A stretch of DNA of 10,301 bases from Tannerella sp. (GTDB taxonomy: Bacteria; Bacteroidota; Bacteroidia; Bacteroidales; Tannerellaceae): the NCBI GenBank assembly GCA_031289515.1, contig JAITPH010000043.1:1-10301 (forward strand). Direction: 5' to 3'. Within the stretch, counting starts at the first letter, position 1; each line of letters starts with the position of its first letter. Below are positions 1 to 7,452 of this stretch, one piece after another. The translations under genes were made by a program, and so were the position numbers. The notes beneath the pieces were generated by a model. The model made no database searches and was not told where the DNA came from. It saw only the letters and a list, made by a program, of their open reading frames with translations.

Positions 1-46
1 CCCGGAACTCGCAAATTCGCAAAATCCTCCCGAAATAAAGGAGTGA
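1..46 (+). CDS. C-terminal end of an unidentified upstream gene (partial)
   Basis: Two frames are open from the window edge and then stop just before or inside the tilS start. One gives ...PELANSQNPPEIKE and ends at a TGA (44-46) that overlaps the tilS GTG as GTGA, a typical coupled junction. The other gives ...RNSQIRKILPK and ends at TAA (36-38). I prefer the first because of the coupled overlap, but 14 residues cannot settle the frame or identify a family. Either way the arrangement suggests that tilS is co-transcribed with an upstream gene. Confidence 0.3.
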   Translation, partial: PELANSQNPPEIKE

Positions 47-1395
47 TACGTAAAATACGGACATATATAGAGACAAACCGCCTGTTAAACTCCGATGACC
101 CGGTCGTTGTCGGTTTTAGCGGCGGAGGCGACTCCGTTTCGTTGCTGTATATTCTTAACCGTCTGGGATATAAGTGTATTGCCGCTCATTGCAATTTCAA
201 TCTGCGCGGGGATGAATCGCGCCGCGACGAAGATTTTTGCCGTCGATTTGCGGACGAACACAATATCGACTTTGAAAATATCGGGTTTGATACCCGCAGT
301 TATGCGACGGAGAAACATGTATCCGTAGAAATGGCTGCGCGTGAACTTCGATACCGGTGGTTTGAAAAGATACGCATCGAACGAAGCGCACAGTCGGTCG
401 CAGTGGCGCATAATCGGGACGACAACGTTGAAACGATACTGCTGAACATCATTCGCGGAACAGGAATTAGAGGATTGTCGGGGATACAGCCCGTAAACGG
501 ATTCGTAGTGCGTCCGATGCTTTGCGTCGACCACGATGAAATAATACGGTTTCTGAATGACAACAAACTCGGATTTGTCACGGATTCGTCGAACATGTCG
601 TATGAATATGCGCGTAATTGCGTAAGGTTGCGATTGCTGCCGATGATGGAAGAAATCAACCCTTCGGTCAGGCGTTCGATTATCCGCATGTCGGAACATG
701 TTGCCGACGCCGCAATAATCTACGATGATGCTATTGATAAAGCGAGGAAATCGATATTGTCCGGAAACGGTGACGGCAGTACGCTGCTATCCGTCGATGA
801 ATTGAATAAGCAAAAAGCTCCGAAAACCGTGCTGTTCGAAATACTTAAAAATTACGGTTTTACGCCTGTCGTATCGGATGAAATATTCAAGGCTTTGACC
901 GGAGAATCCGGAAAAACGTTTATCGCGCCCGAATCCGGATACAAACTGCTCAAAGACCGCGATTATCTTGTTATTTACAAGTCTTCGACCGAACATGATG
1001 CAATTTATACGGTCGGAGAAGACGGTTGCGCCGACAAACAGTTGCCGATCGGCTTGTCAATGAGTAAAATTCCGGTAGATGCGACTTTCAAAATCGACAA
1101 AACGCCTTATGTGGCGACATTCGATTACGACAAGCTCCGCTTCCCTTTGACATTGCGCAGGTGGCGCGCCGGAGATTGGTTTATTCCGTTTGGAATGAGA
1201 GGAAAAAAGAAGCTAAGCGACTTCTTCACAGATAATAAATACAGTTTATTGGATAAAGAAAATACATGGATTTTATGCAGTGGAAATGATATAGTATGGA
1301 TTGCAGGAAAGCGCGCTGATAACCGTTTTCGGGTAAATAACAATACAAAATTTGCCTTTGAAATAATCTTTTTTGAAAAATATAGCGGGAAATAA
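43..1395 (+). CDS. tilS: tRNA(Ile)-lysidine synthetase TilS
   Basis: TilS uses ATP to attach lysine to C34 of the CAU-anticodon tRNA-Ile, which changes its decoding from AUG to AUA and its charging from Met to Ile; it is cytoplasmic and normally essential. The 450-residue protein shows the N-type ATP pyrophosphatase P-loop SGGGDS (residues 26-31), the family motifs HCNFNLRGDES (49-59) and HNRDDNVET (123-131), and RNCVRLRLLP (191-200). It ends with the TilS C-terminal domain (LRRWRAGDW at 371-379, KKLSDFF at 389-395, IVWIAGKRADNR at 417-428). The GTG start is chosen because the N-terminal run MIRKIRTYIE fits what I recall of Bacteroidales TilS and because the codon overlaps the preceding TGA. 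AAAGGAG lies directly against the start, too close for an ordinary Shine-Dalgarno. The last 150 bases are visibly AT-richer than the rest of the gene. Sure of family and function. Confidence 0.96.
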   Translation: MIRKIRTYIETNRLLNSDDPVVVGFSGGGDSVSLLYILNRLGYKCIAAHCNFNLRGDESRRDEDFCRRFADEHNIDFENIGFDTRSYATEKHVSVEMAARELRYRWFEKIRIERSAQSVAVAHNRDDNVETILLNIIRGTGIRGLSGIQPVNGFVVRPMLCVDHDEIIRFLNDNKLGFVTDSSNMSYEYARNCVRLRLLPMMEEINPSVRRSIIRMSEHVADAAIIYDDAIDKARKSILSGNGDGSTLLSVDELNKQKAPKTVLFEILKNYGFTPVVSDEIFKALTGESGKTFIAPESGYKLLKDRDYLVIYKSSTEHDAIYTVGEDGCADKQLPIGLSMSKIPVDATFKIDKTPYVATFDYDKLRFPLTLRRWRAGDWFIPFGMRGKKKLSDFFTDNKYSLLDKENTWILCSGNDIVWIAGKRADNRFRVNNNTKFAFEIIFFEKYSGK

Positions 1396-1406
1396 AAAAT
1401 TATTAG

Positions 1407-1414
1407 TACCTTTG
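1407..1414 (+). promoter_or_regulatory. Bacteroidota-type -7 box upstream of rho
   Basis: TACCTTTG matches the Bacteroidota primary sigma factor -7 consensus TAnnTTTG exactly and is followed by CACC. It starts 12 bases after the tilS stop. No TTTG lies 19-21 bases upstream; the nearest, at 1372-1375, is 31 bases away, so the -33 half is weak or absent. The same octamer occurs in the well-formed rpmB promoter of this window. Transcription would begin near 1421. Confidence 0.6.
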
Positions 1415-1420
1415 CACCGG

Positions 1421-1504
1421 ATTTCTACCATAGAAGTGTATTATATACTCCAAATACTCAATAATCATAAATATAATTACAATTTATTTACATACAGACA
1501 AAAT
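1421..1504 (+). other. Probable 5' untranslated leader of rho
   Basis: About 84 AT-rich bases separate the predicted start of transcription from the rho ATG. The stretch is open in the rho frame back to a TTG at 1373, but the extension it would encode resembles no part of Rho. The only fold I see is a weak 6-bp hairpin (AGUGUA/UAUACU, 1435-1449). There is no Shine-Dalgarno; the bases before the ATG are A-rich, as usual in this phylum. Rho autoregulates through its leader in some other bacteria; nothing here proves that. Confidence 0.4.
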
Positions 1505-3688
1505 ATGCAAAAATACAACATTCTTGAATTAAATGAGAAGCAGTTACCCGATTTACAGGAGATAGCGGAAACATTAGGCGTCAAAAAAGTGAAGTCTTTG
1601 AAAAAGGAAGATCTGGTTTACAGAATCCTTGACGAGCAAGCTATCTCATGGGCAGGTATTCAGAAAGAAAAGGAAGAGCGGATAAAAAACGAAAGGATGC
1701 AAAAGACTAATGACCAGTCGGTTGCAAAATATTCGCCGTCCGCATTGACCGAAAAGTCCGACGCAAATACCGACAATGCCGACAAAAATAAACGTAGAGG
1801 ACGGCCTCCTAAGAAATTGAATGCGCTAAACACTCAAAAGGCTTATAACAAGGATATCGCGCAAAAACCTGCGCAGGTTATCGTTCCCAACAAGCCGCAA
1901 GTCGCAGCAGTTCCCGGAAAGCCGCAAGCAGCAGTTCCCAATAAGCCGCAAACGGTTGTAGCGGCAACGCCACCGCCTTCGGCTATCGAAGCCACGCCCA
2001 AACCGGTTGCCAGCGCACTGTTAGAGAAACGCAAGAGAGGACGCCCGAAAAAAGAAGAACCGGCAGAAATAAAGCAACAACCTAACGAGCAACAGCCGCA
2101 GAAAGTTCAATTTGGCTCTGTTCCGAACGTGATTCGCGATAATACGGTGGCCGTCAAGGAAATTCCGGCGATTGCGCCGAATACGCCGCCGACGCTACCG
2201 TCGTTGCCGTCGGAAATAGAGCCGAAACCGAATGTCGCTGATTTACAGAAGATACGCGAAGACGTCCCTAACGTTCAGGAAAAAGATAAACAGGAACAAA
2301 ATCCTCAATCCGAAACGCCTAAGCGCATCATTTTCAGACACAACAACGATACCAACTCTGTTTTAGATCAGGTCATCCCTATTCAGGCGCCGACGCCGGA
2401 GCCGAAACCTCATGTCCCGGCGGCAGTCGTAGCCCCTGTAGTGCAGAAGCCGTCGAATACGCAGCCTCAAAATCAGCCTGCCAAACAATACAATCAGAAC
2501 CAGAATCAGAATCAACGCCAAAATCAGACGCAGTCGGAAAACGAAAAATCATTCGACTTTGACGGTATACTGACCGCTTCGGGCGTACTTGAGATAATTC
2601 AGGACGGATTCGGTTTCCTGCGTTCTTCGGATTACAATTATTTATCTTCGCCCGACGACATATATGTTTCGCAGGCGCAGGTCAAATTGTTCGGACTTAA
2701 AACCGGCGACCTCGTTGAAGGTCTTATCCGGCCGCCGAAAGAAGGCGAGAAATACTTTCCCCTGTCGAGGGTAGAAAAAATCAACGGATGCCTGCCCGAA
2801 GACGTCCGCGACAGAGTTCCCTTCGACCACCTGACGCCCCTTTTCCCCGACGAGAAATTCCGTCTGACCGAAAAAAGGTCTTCCAAGGTATACGACCAGA
2901 TGTCTGTTCGCGTAGTAGATTTGTTCTCCCCCATCGGCAAAGGTCAGCGCGGTCTTATCGTAGCTCAGCCGAAGACTGGTAAGACAATGCTGCTCAAGGA
3001 TATAGCAAATGCGATCGCTACTAATCATCCCGAAGTATACATGATAGTACTGCTAATCGACGAACGCCCGGAGGAAGTGACGGATATGGCTCGCAGCGTC
3101 GACGCCGAAGTCATAGCATCAACGTTCGACGAGCCGGCGGAACGCCACGTGAAAATTGCGGATATAGTACTGAACAAGGCTAAAAGAATGGTTGAATGCG
3201 GGCACGACGTAGTTATCCTGCTCGATTCCATCACACGTCTTGCGCGGGCATACAATACTGTTCAGCCTGCTTCCGGCAAGGTGCTTTCCGGAGGTGTCGA
3301 CGCTAATGCGTTGCAAAAGCCCAAACGCTTTTTCGGAGCTGCGCGTAACATCGAAAACGGTGGCAGTCTGACGATTCTGGCTACGGCGCTGACCGAAACA
3401 GGCTCGAAAATGGACGATGTCATATTCGAAGAATTTAAAGGTACCGGTAATATGGAATTGCAACTTGACCGCAAGCTGTCGAATAAACGTATCTATCCGG
3501 CTGTCGATATCATCGCTTCGAGCACTCGTCGCGACGACCTTCTGCAAGACGAATCGACGGTAAACCGCATGTGGGTATTGCGCAAATATTTGTCGGATAT
3601 GAATTCTATCGAAGCAATAGAATTTGTAAAAAAGCACATGGGAAATACAATGGATAACATGGAGTTTCTGGCGTCCATGAACGGATAG
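1505..3688 (+). CDS. rho: Transcription termination factor Rho, with long disordered insert
   Basis: Rho is a hexameric RNA-dependent ATPase/translocase that ends transcription of untranslated RNA. The protein is 727 residues, against 419 in E. coli. Order of parts: Rho_N helical domain (about 3-45); a low-complexity Q/N/P/K-rich insert (about 50-345) with RGRP motifs in basic runs at 96-104 and 175-183; an OB-fold RNA-binding domain with RNP1-like DGFGFLRSSD (367-376); and the RecA-like motor. In the motor I see Walker A QPKTGKT (488-494), Walker B VVILLDSITRLAR (569-581), the Q-loop SGGVDANALQKPKRFFGAARN (595-615) and the R-loop FKGTGNMEL (644-652), all near-identical to E. coli. The ATG at 1505 is chosen because MQKYNILELNEKQLPDLQEIA begins the Rho_N domain; the open frame continues to TTG 1373, which would overlap tilS and contain the promoter. 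The stop directly abuts the opposing recN stop. Function certain; role of the insert is a separate question. Confidence 0.97.
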   Translation: MQKYNILELNEKQLPDLQEIAETLGVKKVKSLKKEDLVYRILDEQAISWAGIQKEKEERIKNERMQKTNDQSVAKYSPSALTEKSDANTDNADKNKRRGRPPKKLNALNTQKAYNKDIAQKPAQVIVPNKPQVAAVPGKPQAAVPNKPQTVVAATPPPSAIEATPKPVASALLEKRKRGRPKKEEPAEIKQQPNEQQPQKVQFGSVPNVIRDNTVAVKEIPAIAPNTPPTLPSLPSEIEPKPNVADLQKIREDVPNVQEKDKQEQNPQSETPKRIIFRHNNDTNSVLDQVIPIQAPTPEPKPHVPAAVVAPVVQKPSNTQPQNQPAKQYNQNQNQNQRQNQTQSENEKSFDFDGILTASGVLEIIQDGFGFLRSSDYNYLSSPDDIYVSQAQVKLFGLKTGDLVEGLIRPPKEGEKYFPLSRVEKINGCLPEDVRDRVPFDHLTPLFPDEKFRLTEKRSSKVYDQMSVRVVDLFSPIGKGQRGLIVAQPKTGKTMLLKDIANAIATNHPEVYMIVLLIDERPEEVTDMARSVDAEVIASTFDEPAERHVKIADIVLNKAKRMVECGHDVVILLDSITRLARAYNTVQPASGKVLSGGVDANALQKPKRFFGAARNIENGGSLTILATALTETGSKMDDVIFEEFKGTGNMELQLDRKLSNKRIYPAVDIIASSTRRDDLLQDESTVNRMWVLRKYLSDMNSIEAIEFVKKHMGNTMDNMEFLASMNG
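1883..1951 (+). repeat. Imperfect VP(N/G)KPQ repeats in the Rho insert
   Basis: Residues 127-149 of Rho hold three copies of VPNKPQ, VPGKPQ and VPNKPQ separated by alanine-rich linkers. At the DNA level the copies share the core GTTCCC..AA.AAGCCGCAA. This is the clearest tandem pattern in the insert and probably reflects in-frame repeat expansion in a region under weak sequence constraint. Confidence 0.75.
2486..2533 (+). repeat. Gln/Asn-rich run at the end of the Rho insert
   Basis: Residues 328-343 of Rho alternate Gln and Asn (QYNQNQNQNQRQNQTQ), encoded by a slippery CAG/AAT/CAA repeat. The run sits just before the RNA-binding domain, which starts near residue 350. Such prion-like Q/N runs are typical of disordered, condensate-forming segments; length variation between strains would be expected. 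Confidence 0.8.
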
Positions 3689-5347
3689 TCAGGAACTCAA
3701 CAACGCTCTTGCATTGTCGATAGCGGCTTGGGTCATTGTAGCTCCGCTAAGCATACCGGCAATCTCCTCTATGCGTTCGTCGTTGCCGAGAGTTCGTATT
3801 CTCGTCAACGTGCGTTCGGCGGTGTCTTCTTTGTAGACGCAATAGTGAACCTTGCCTCTGGCTGCTATCTGGGGCAGGTGCGTTATTGTTATCACTTGCA
3901 TCTTATTGCCCAAATCCCGCATTATTCCTGCCATCTTGTCGGCAATAACGCCCGAAACGCCGGTGTCTATCTCGTCGAAAATGATGGACGGTAGAGCGGC
4001 AGAGCCTGCAATCATCGATTTAACGCACAGCATCAGGCGCGATATTTCGCCGCCCGATGCTGTCGTTGATACAGGTTTGAGCGGCTCGTTTTTATTTGCC
4101 GAGAAAAGGAAGCAAATCTCGTCGATACCGTCGGCGGCAGGTTTCTCTTTGCGCGCAAACGAGATGAGAAAGCAGGCGTTGGGAATGCCGAGCAATATCA
4201 TATTTTCGATAATCCGGCTTTCGACGGTTTTTGACGCTTCTTTTCGTAACGCCGTTATTTCATCGGCTTTGGCGATCAATATGTTGTAAGCCTCGCGTTG
4301 CTGTCCGGTCAGTTTTGCAATTTCTTCGTCGAACGATTCTATGGCGTCAAGTTGCGCCCCGAAATAATTGCGCATGTCTATCAATTCTTCTACCGACGCG
4401 ACTTTGTGCTTTTGCTGGAGCGAATAGATGGTATTAAGCCGCTGATTGACCCATTCGAGACGTTCGGGACTAAATTCAATATCGTCTTTAAGAACTGCCG
4501 TCTCCGAAGCCATATCATTCACGTCGAAATAAGCCGACCGCAATCTCTCCGTATATTCCGCAGCCTTGGGATAGTGCGCGGATATCTGCTCGACCAGCGT
4601 TATCGATTCCTTTAGAGAAGCGACCACGGCGGCGTTATCTCCGTTTAGCAGTTCGGATATTTTATATAACGACGATTTTATTTCTTCGGTGTGCAATAGC
4701 GTATCAAGTTCCAGCTCTATTTCTTCCTGCTCGCCTTTTTTCAATCCGGCGGCTTTAAGTTCTTCGTACTGGTGACGGATATAATCTTCTTCCTTCTTCG
4801 AGTTGCGAACTTTTTCCGTCAGTTCGTTCAAGGCGGCGCTCAGCGATTGATATTTGTCGTATTCTTTCCGGTAACCGGCAAGTTTCGCTTTCGTATGCGC
4901 CATCAAATCGACGACGTTTAGCTGAAAATGCGTGTCGGCGAGAAGCAGATTCTGATGTTGCGAATGAACGTCTATCAATCTGTTACCCAGCACCTTGACG
5001 ACGGACAACTGCACCGGCGAATCGTTTATGAAAGCGCGCGACTTCCCTGTATTATACAGCTCGCGGCGAAACAGACATTCGGTAGCGTCGTATTCGATGT
5101 CGTTTTCGGCAAAAAACGCTTCAAGGTTGTAATTTGATACGTCGAAGACGGCTTCGATAATACATTTGTCGCTTCCCGACAGGATACTCCTTGTATCTGC
5201 ACGCTCGCCCAAAACAAGCGATAAAGCGCCGAGAATGATGGATTTGCCTGCGCCGGTTTCGCCTGTGATTACGGAAAAACCGTCGTCAAAACGAATATCC
5301 AATTCGTCTATCAACACATAATTGCGTATAAATAAGGATTTTAGCAT
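3689..5347 (-). CDS. recN: DNA repair protein RecN (SMC-like ATPase)
   Basis: RecN is a cytoplasmic SMC/Rad50-like ATPase that acts early in RecA-dependent double-strand-break repair, holding broken DNA together. The 552 residues match the usual family length (about 550). The N-terminus MLKSLFIRNYVLIDELDIRF is characteristic and leads into Walker A GETGAGKS (29-36) and a Q-loop region with VHSQHQN. Helical coiled-coil segments with many K/E/L residues fill the middle (about 155-230 and 300-380). The C-terminal half-site has the ABC signature ASGGE (430-434), Walker B IIFDEIDTG (455-463) and the H-loop ITHLPQIAA. It is last in the dnaN unit: the ATG follows the stop of the preceding gene with no gap, so translation is probably coupled. 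No promoter of its own and no LexA-like site is obvious. Confidence 0.97.
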   Translation of the reverse strand: MLKSLFIRNYVLIDELDIRFDDGFSVITGETGAGKSIILGALSLVLGERADTRSILSGSDKCIIEAVFDVSNYNLEAFFAENDIEYDATECLFRRELYNTGKSRAFINDSPVQLSVVKVLGNRLIDVHSQHQNLLLADTHFQLNVVDLMAHTKAKLAGYRKEYDKYQSLSAALNELTEKVRNSKKEEDYIRHQYEELKAAGLKKGEQEEIELELDTLLHTEEIKSSLYKISELLNGDNAAVVASLKESITLVEQISAHYPKAAEYTERLRSAYFDVNDMASETAVLKDDIEFSPERLEWVNQRLNTIYSLQQKHKVASVEELIDMRNYFGAQLDAIESFDEEIAKLTGQQREAYNILIAKADEITALRKEASKTVESRIIENMILLGIPNACFLISFARKEKPAADGIDEICFLFSANKNEPLKPVSTTASGGEISRLMLCVKSMIAGSAALPSIIFDEIDTGVSGVIADKMAGIMRDLGNKMQVITITHLPQIAARGKVHYCVYKEDTAERTLTRIRTLGNDERIEEIAGMLSGATMTQAAIDNARALLSS

Positions 5348-6247
5348 TTATTGATTCTTTAATGATTCAAGCTGTTGCGACGACGTCGGAAATAACTCGT
5401 AAAGAAACTTGTAACCCTCCTGCTTCTCCTGCGTCGTGGCTTTTGAATAAATTGAAATTACTTCATCCAATTTGCTTTCACTGAATAATTGCAGTATTAT
5501 CGAGTTCGGGCGCGCGTTTTTCAGCTCTTTCAACGCCGGCAAAGCGGATAATACGTTTGTCCGTCCCCGATCCGAATTGGCCGCCATTTCGTCTAATCCC
5601 TTACGGTGATAGTTATACCACAGCGCATGAAAGCTATCTCCCTGATTTTCAGTCAGAGCCGTAGCCAGAGCATGGCGATTGCGCTTGTTTGCAAAAGCAG
5701 TCCATCCGTTCCATGACGGCTCCGATTGCGCTATCGTTACTATCTGCTGCGCCTGTTGAAAGAATTGCTGCCCGCCTTTGAGCGAAAAACTGTCGAAGTC
5801 GAATCCCAATATCATGTAAATATAGTAGATAATTGTTGCAGTCAGATTACTGTTCAGCACGTTTTCGGTATATTCGAGCGGTGCAAACTCCGTATATTCG
5901 AAATCGAACTCCGTATCGCGATAATTGAAAATAGTCGTTGAATAAGTCGAGTTGTAAACCGGACGGCGCGCCTGTATCTGTATCTCGCACGCGAATTTGT
6001 CGTTATCCAGAGTATTGACGATAATTGTGAAATTACATTCTACACGCTCGTTTTGCGTAAATGTCGCCGTAGTCCATTTCTTACTGTTTACAAACTCCAT
6101 GAGGGAGTTTTGCAAAGTGCTGAATATTTGCTTGTTAGCTCCTTGCACCTTGTCGCTGTTTATAGTTATTACAGCGTTCAATTCCTGTGACTGAACGTGT
6201 CCGTTCATAATAAACAATAATGGCAGTAATAATATAAAATGTCTCAT
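5348..6247 (-). CDS. Secreted DUF4835 family protein (possible PorD)
   Basis: A 299-residue exported protein. The N-terminus (MRHFILLLPLLFIMNGHVQS, then QELN) is a clear Sec signal peptide with likely cleavage after about residue 20; there is no lipobox Cys and no later transmembrane helix, so a periplasmic or envelope location is inferred. The mature part resembles the Bacteroidota family DUF4835: N-terminal beta-rich section with paired aromatics (RRPVYNSTYSTTIFNYRD), then a mostly helical C-terminus. From memory this family lies between coaBC and recN in many Bacteroidota, and some annotations call it type IX secretion protein PorD; I hold that name with low confidence and leave the symbol empty. 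Its ATG overlaps the coaBC TGA by 4 bases and its stop abuts the recN ATG. No other secretion-system gene is in the window. Confidence 0.8.
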   Translation of the reverse strand: MRHFILLLPLLFIMNGHVQSQELNAVITINSDKVQGANKQIFSTLQNSLMEFVNSKKWTTATFTQNERVECNFTIIVNTLDNDKFACEIQIQARRPVYNSTYSTTIFNYRDTEFDFEYTEFAPLEYTENVLNSNLTATIIYYIYMILGFDFDSFSLKGGQQFFQQAQQIVTIAQSEPSWNGWTAFANKRNRHALATALTENQGDSFHALWYNYHRKGLDEMAANSDRGRTNVLSALPALKELKNARPNSIILQLFSESKLDEVISIYSKATTQEKQEGYKFLYELFPTSSQQLESLKNQ

Positions 6248-7452
6248 TTGCAGGCGTATATAATATTTATAAGATAATCAACGATTTCTTCAGCTACTTC
6301 GGATTTCGATTTCAAGGGTATGACTGTTTGCGTTCCCGATTTGTCTATGAGCGTGACTTTGTTTGTGTCGTGCCTGAAGCCTGCGCCTTCGTCTTTTAGC
6401 GTATTGAGCGCAATCAAATCAAGATTCTTTCGCTGCAACTTCTGTTTGGCGTTCATCAAACCGTCTTCCGTCTCAAGTGCGAATCCTACGAGCTTCTGAT
6501 GCGGCTGTTTCATTCCGCCCAATGTGGCGGCTATGTCTTTGTTTCCGACAAGTTGCAGAGTCATATCGCCTTCCGATTCCTTTCTTATCTTTACTGTCGA
6601 TTGGCTCTGCGGCTTGTAGTCTGCCACGGCCGCGCATAATATGGCGATGTCGCAATCGCCGAAACGACTGACGGCTGCTTCGTACATCTCGTCTGCCGAT
6701 TCGACGTCTATCCGGCGAATTGCAGGATGCAACGCTTCGACAGCCACAGGTCCGGCAATGAGCGCGACTTCCGCCCCTCTCTTTGCGCACGCTTCCGCTA
6801 AAGCGAAACCCATCTTACCCGAAGAGTAGTTACCTATAAAACGGACGGGATCAATCTTTTCGTATGTCGGACCGGCAGTTATAAGAATATTTTTTTTTTG
6901 AAGCGTTTTTTCCTTTGCAAAGAAATCATCCAAAACCTTCACAATATCATCCGGCTCGGCCATTCGTCCTTTACCTTCAAGTCCGCTTGCCAGAAAGCCG
7001 CTCGCCGGCTCTATTATGTGATTCCCGAAAGAGCGCAGTCTGTCAAGATTTTGCCGTGTCGAGGCATGAGCGTACATATCAAGGTCCATAGCCGGAGATA
7101 CAAATACAGGCGCTTTGCAAGATAAGTATGTGGTAACAAGCATGTTATCGGCAATGCCGTTAGCCATTTTCCCTATCGTCGAAGCCGTAGCGGGGGCTAT
7201 AACCATAGCGTCGGCCCACAAACCAAGCTCTACGTGACTGTTCCATGTACCGTCGCGATTTGAGAAGAACTCGCTGATAACAGGTTTTCGGCTAAGTGTC
7301 GCCAGCGTCAGGGGAGTGATAAATTCTTTGCCCGCCGGAGTTATAACTACCTGAACTTCAGCGCCTTTATTCATAAGCGCACGGATAAGACATGCAGCCT
7401 TGTAAGCCGCAATGCTACCCGTTACGCCAAGAATAATCTTTTTACCATTCAT
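6244..7452 (-). CDS. coaBC: Bifunctional CoaBC (phosphopantothenoylcysteine decarboxylase / phosphopantothenate-cysteine ligase)
   Basis: CoaBC (Dfp) performs two successive steps of coenzyme A synthesis: the CoaB half joins 4'-phosphopantothenate to cysteine using CTP, and the FMN-dependent CoaC half decarboxylates the product to 4'-phosphopantetheine. The 402 residues match the usual length. CoaC (1-about 180) shows GVTGSIAAYKA (9-19), the active-site His73 (HVELGLWAD) and APATA (86-90). CoaB (about 185-402) shows ITAGPTYEKIDPVRFIGNYSSGKMG (in two parts, 191-203 and 204-215), AAVADYKP (274-281), a Lys at 288 in VKIRK and GFALETED (323-330). Two positions differ from E. coli: PAMN is PAMD (120-123), and the catalytic Cys of the ACGxxGxGRM motif is Ser156 (ASGLEGKGRM). 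I believe both are normal for this phylum. The start overlaps the end of the exonuclease gene by 11 bases. Confidence 0.96.
   Translation of the reverse strand: MNGKKIILGVTGSIAAYKAACLIRALMNKGAEVQVVITPAGKEFITPLTLATLSRKPVISEFFSNRDGTWNSHVELGLWADAMVIAPATASTIGKMANGIADNMLVTTYLSCKAPVFVSPAMDLDMYAHASTRQNLDRLRSFGNHIIEPASGFLASGLEGKGRMAEPDDIVKVLDDFFAKEKTLQKKNILITAGPTYEKIDPVRFIGNYSSGKMGFALAEACAKRGAEVALIAGPVAVEALHPAIRRIDVESADEMYEAAVSRFGDCDIAILCAAVADYKPQSQSTVKIRKESEGDMTLQLVGNKDIAATLGGMKQPHQKLVGFALETEDGLMNAKQKLQRKNLDLIALNTLKDEGAGFRHDTNKVTLIDKSGTQTVIPLKSKSEVAEEIVDYLINIIYACK

Noticed and set aside
37..43. AAAGGAG as the Shine-Dalgarno of tilS
   Set aside because: It touches the GTG start with no spacing, and no plausible start codon lies 5-10 bases further on; it may be just the end of the upstream gene.
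85..699. Antisense open frame of 204 residues inside tilS
   Set aside because: It mirrors the codon pattern of tilS, has no recognisable motif or domain and no ribosome-binding site; a shadow frame.
1372..1375. TTTG as the -33 element of the rho promoter
   Set aside because: Thirty-one bases separate it from the -7 box, well beyond the usual 19-21.
1435..1449. Hairpin AGUGUA/UAUACU in the rho leader as a riboswitch or attenuator
   Set aside because: Six mostly A-U pairs with a 3-base loop are too weak, and AT-rich leaders give such matches by chance; no U-tract follows.
1790..2053. Two AT-hook-like motifs as evidence of a fused foreign DNA-binding domain
   Set aside because: The motifs sit in a continuous low-complexity insert without any folded domain, and the base composition does not shift; expansion inside Rho is simpler.
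3119..3637. Antisense open frame of 172 residues inside rho
   Set aside because: Lies across the most conserved motor part of rho, which alone explains the sequence; composition is not that of a real protein here.
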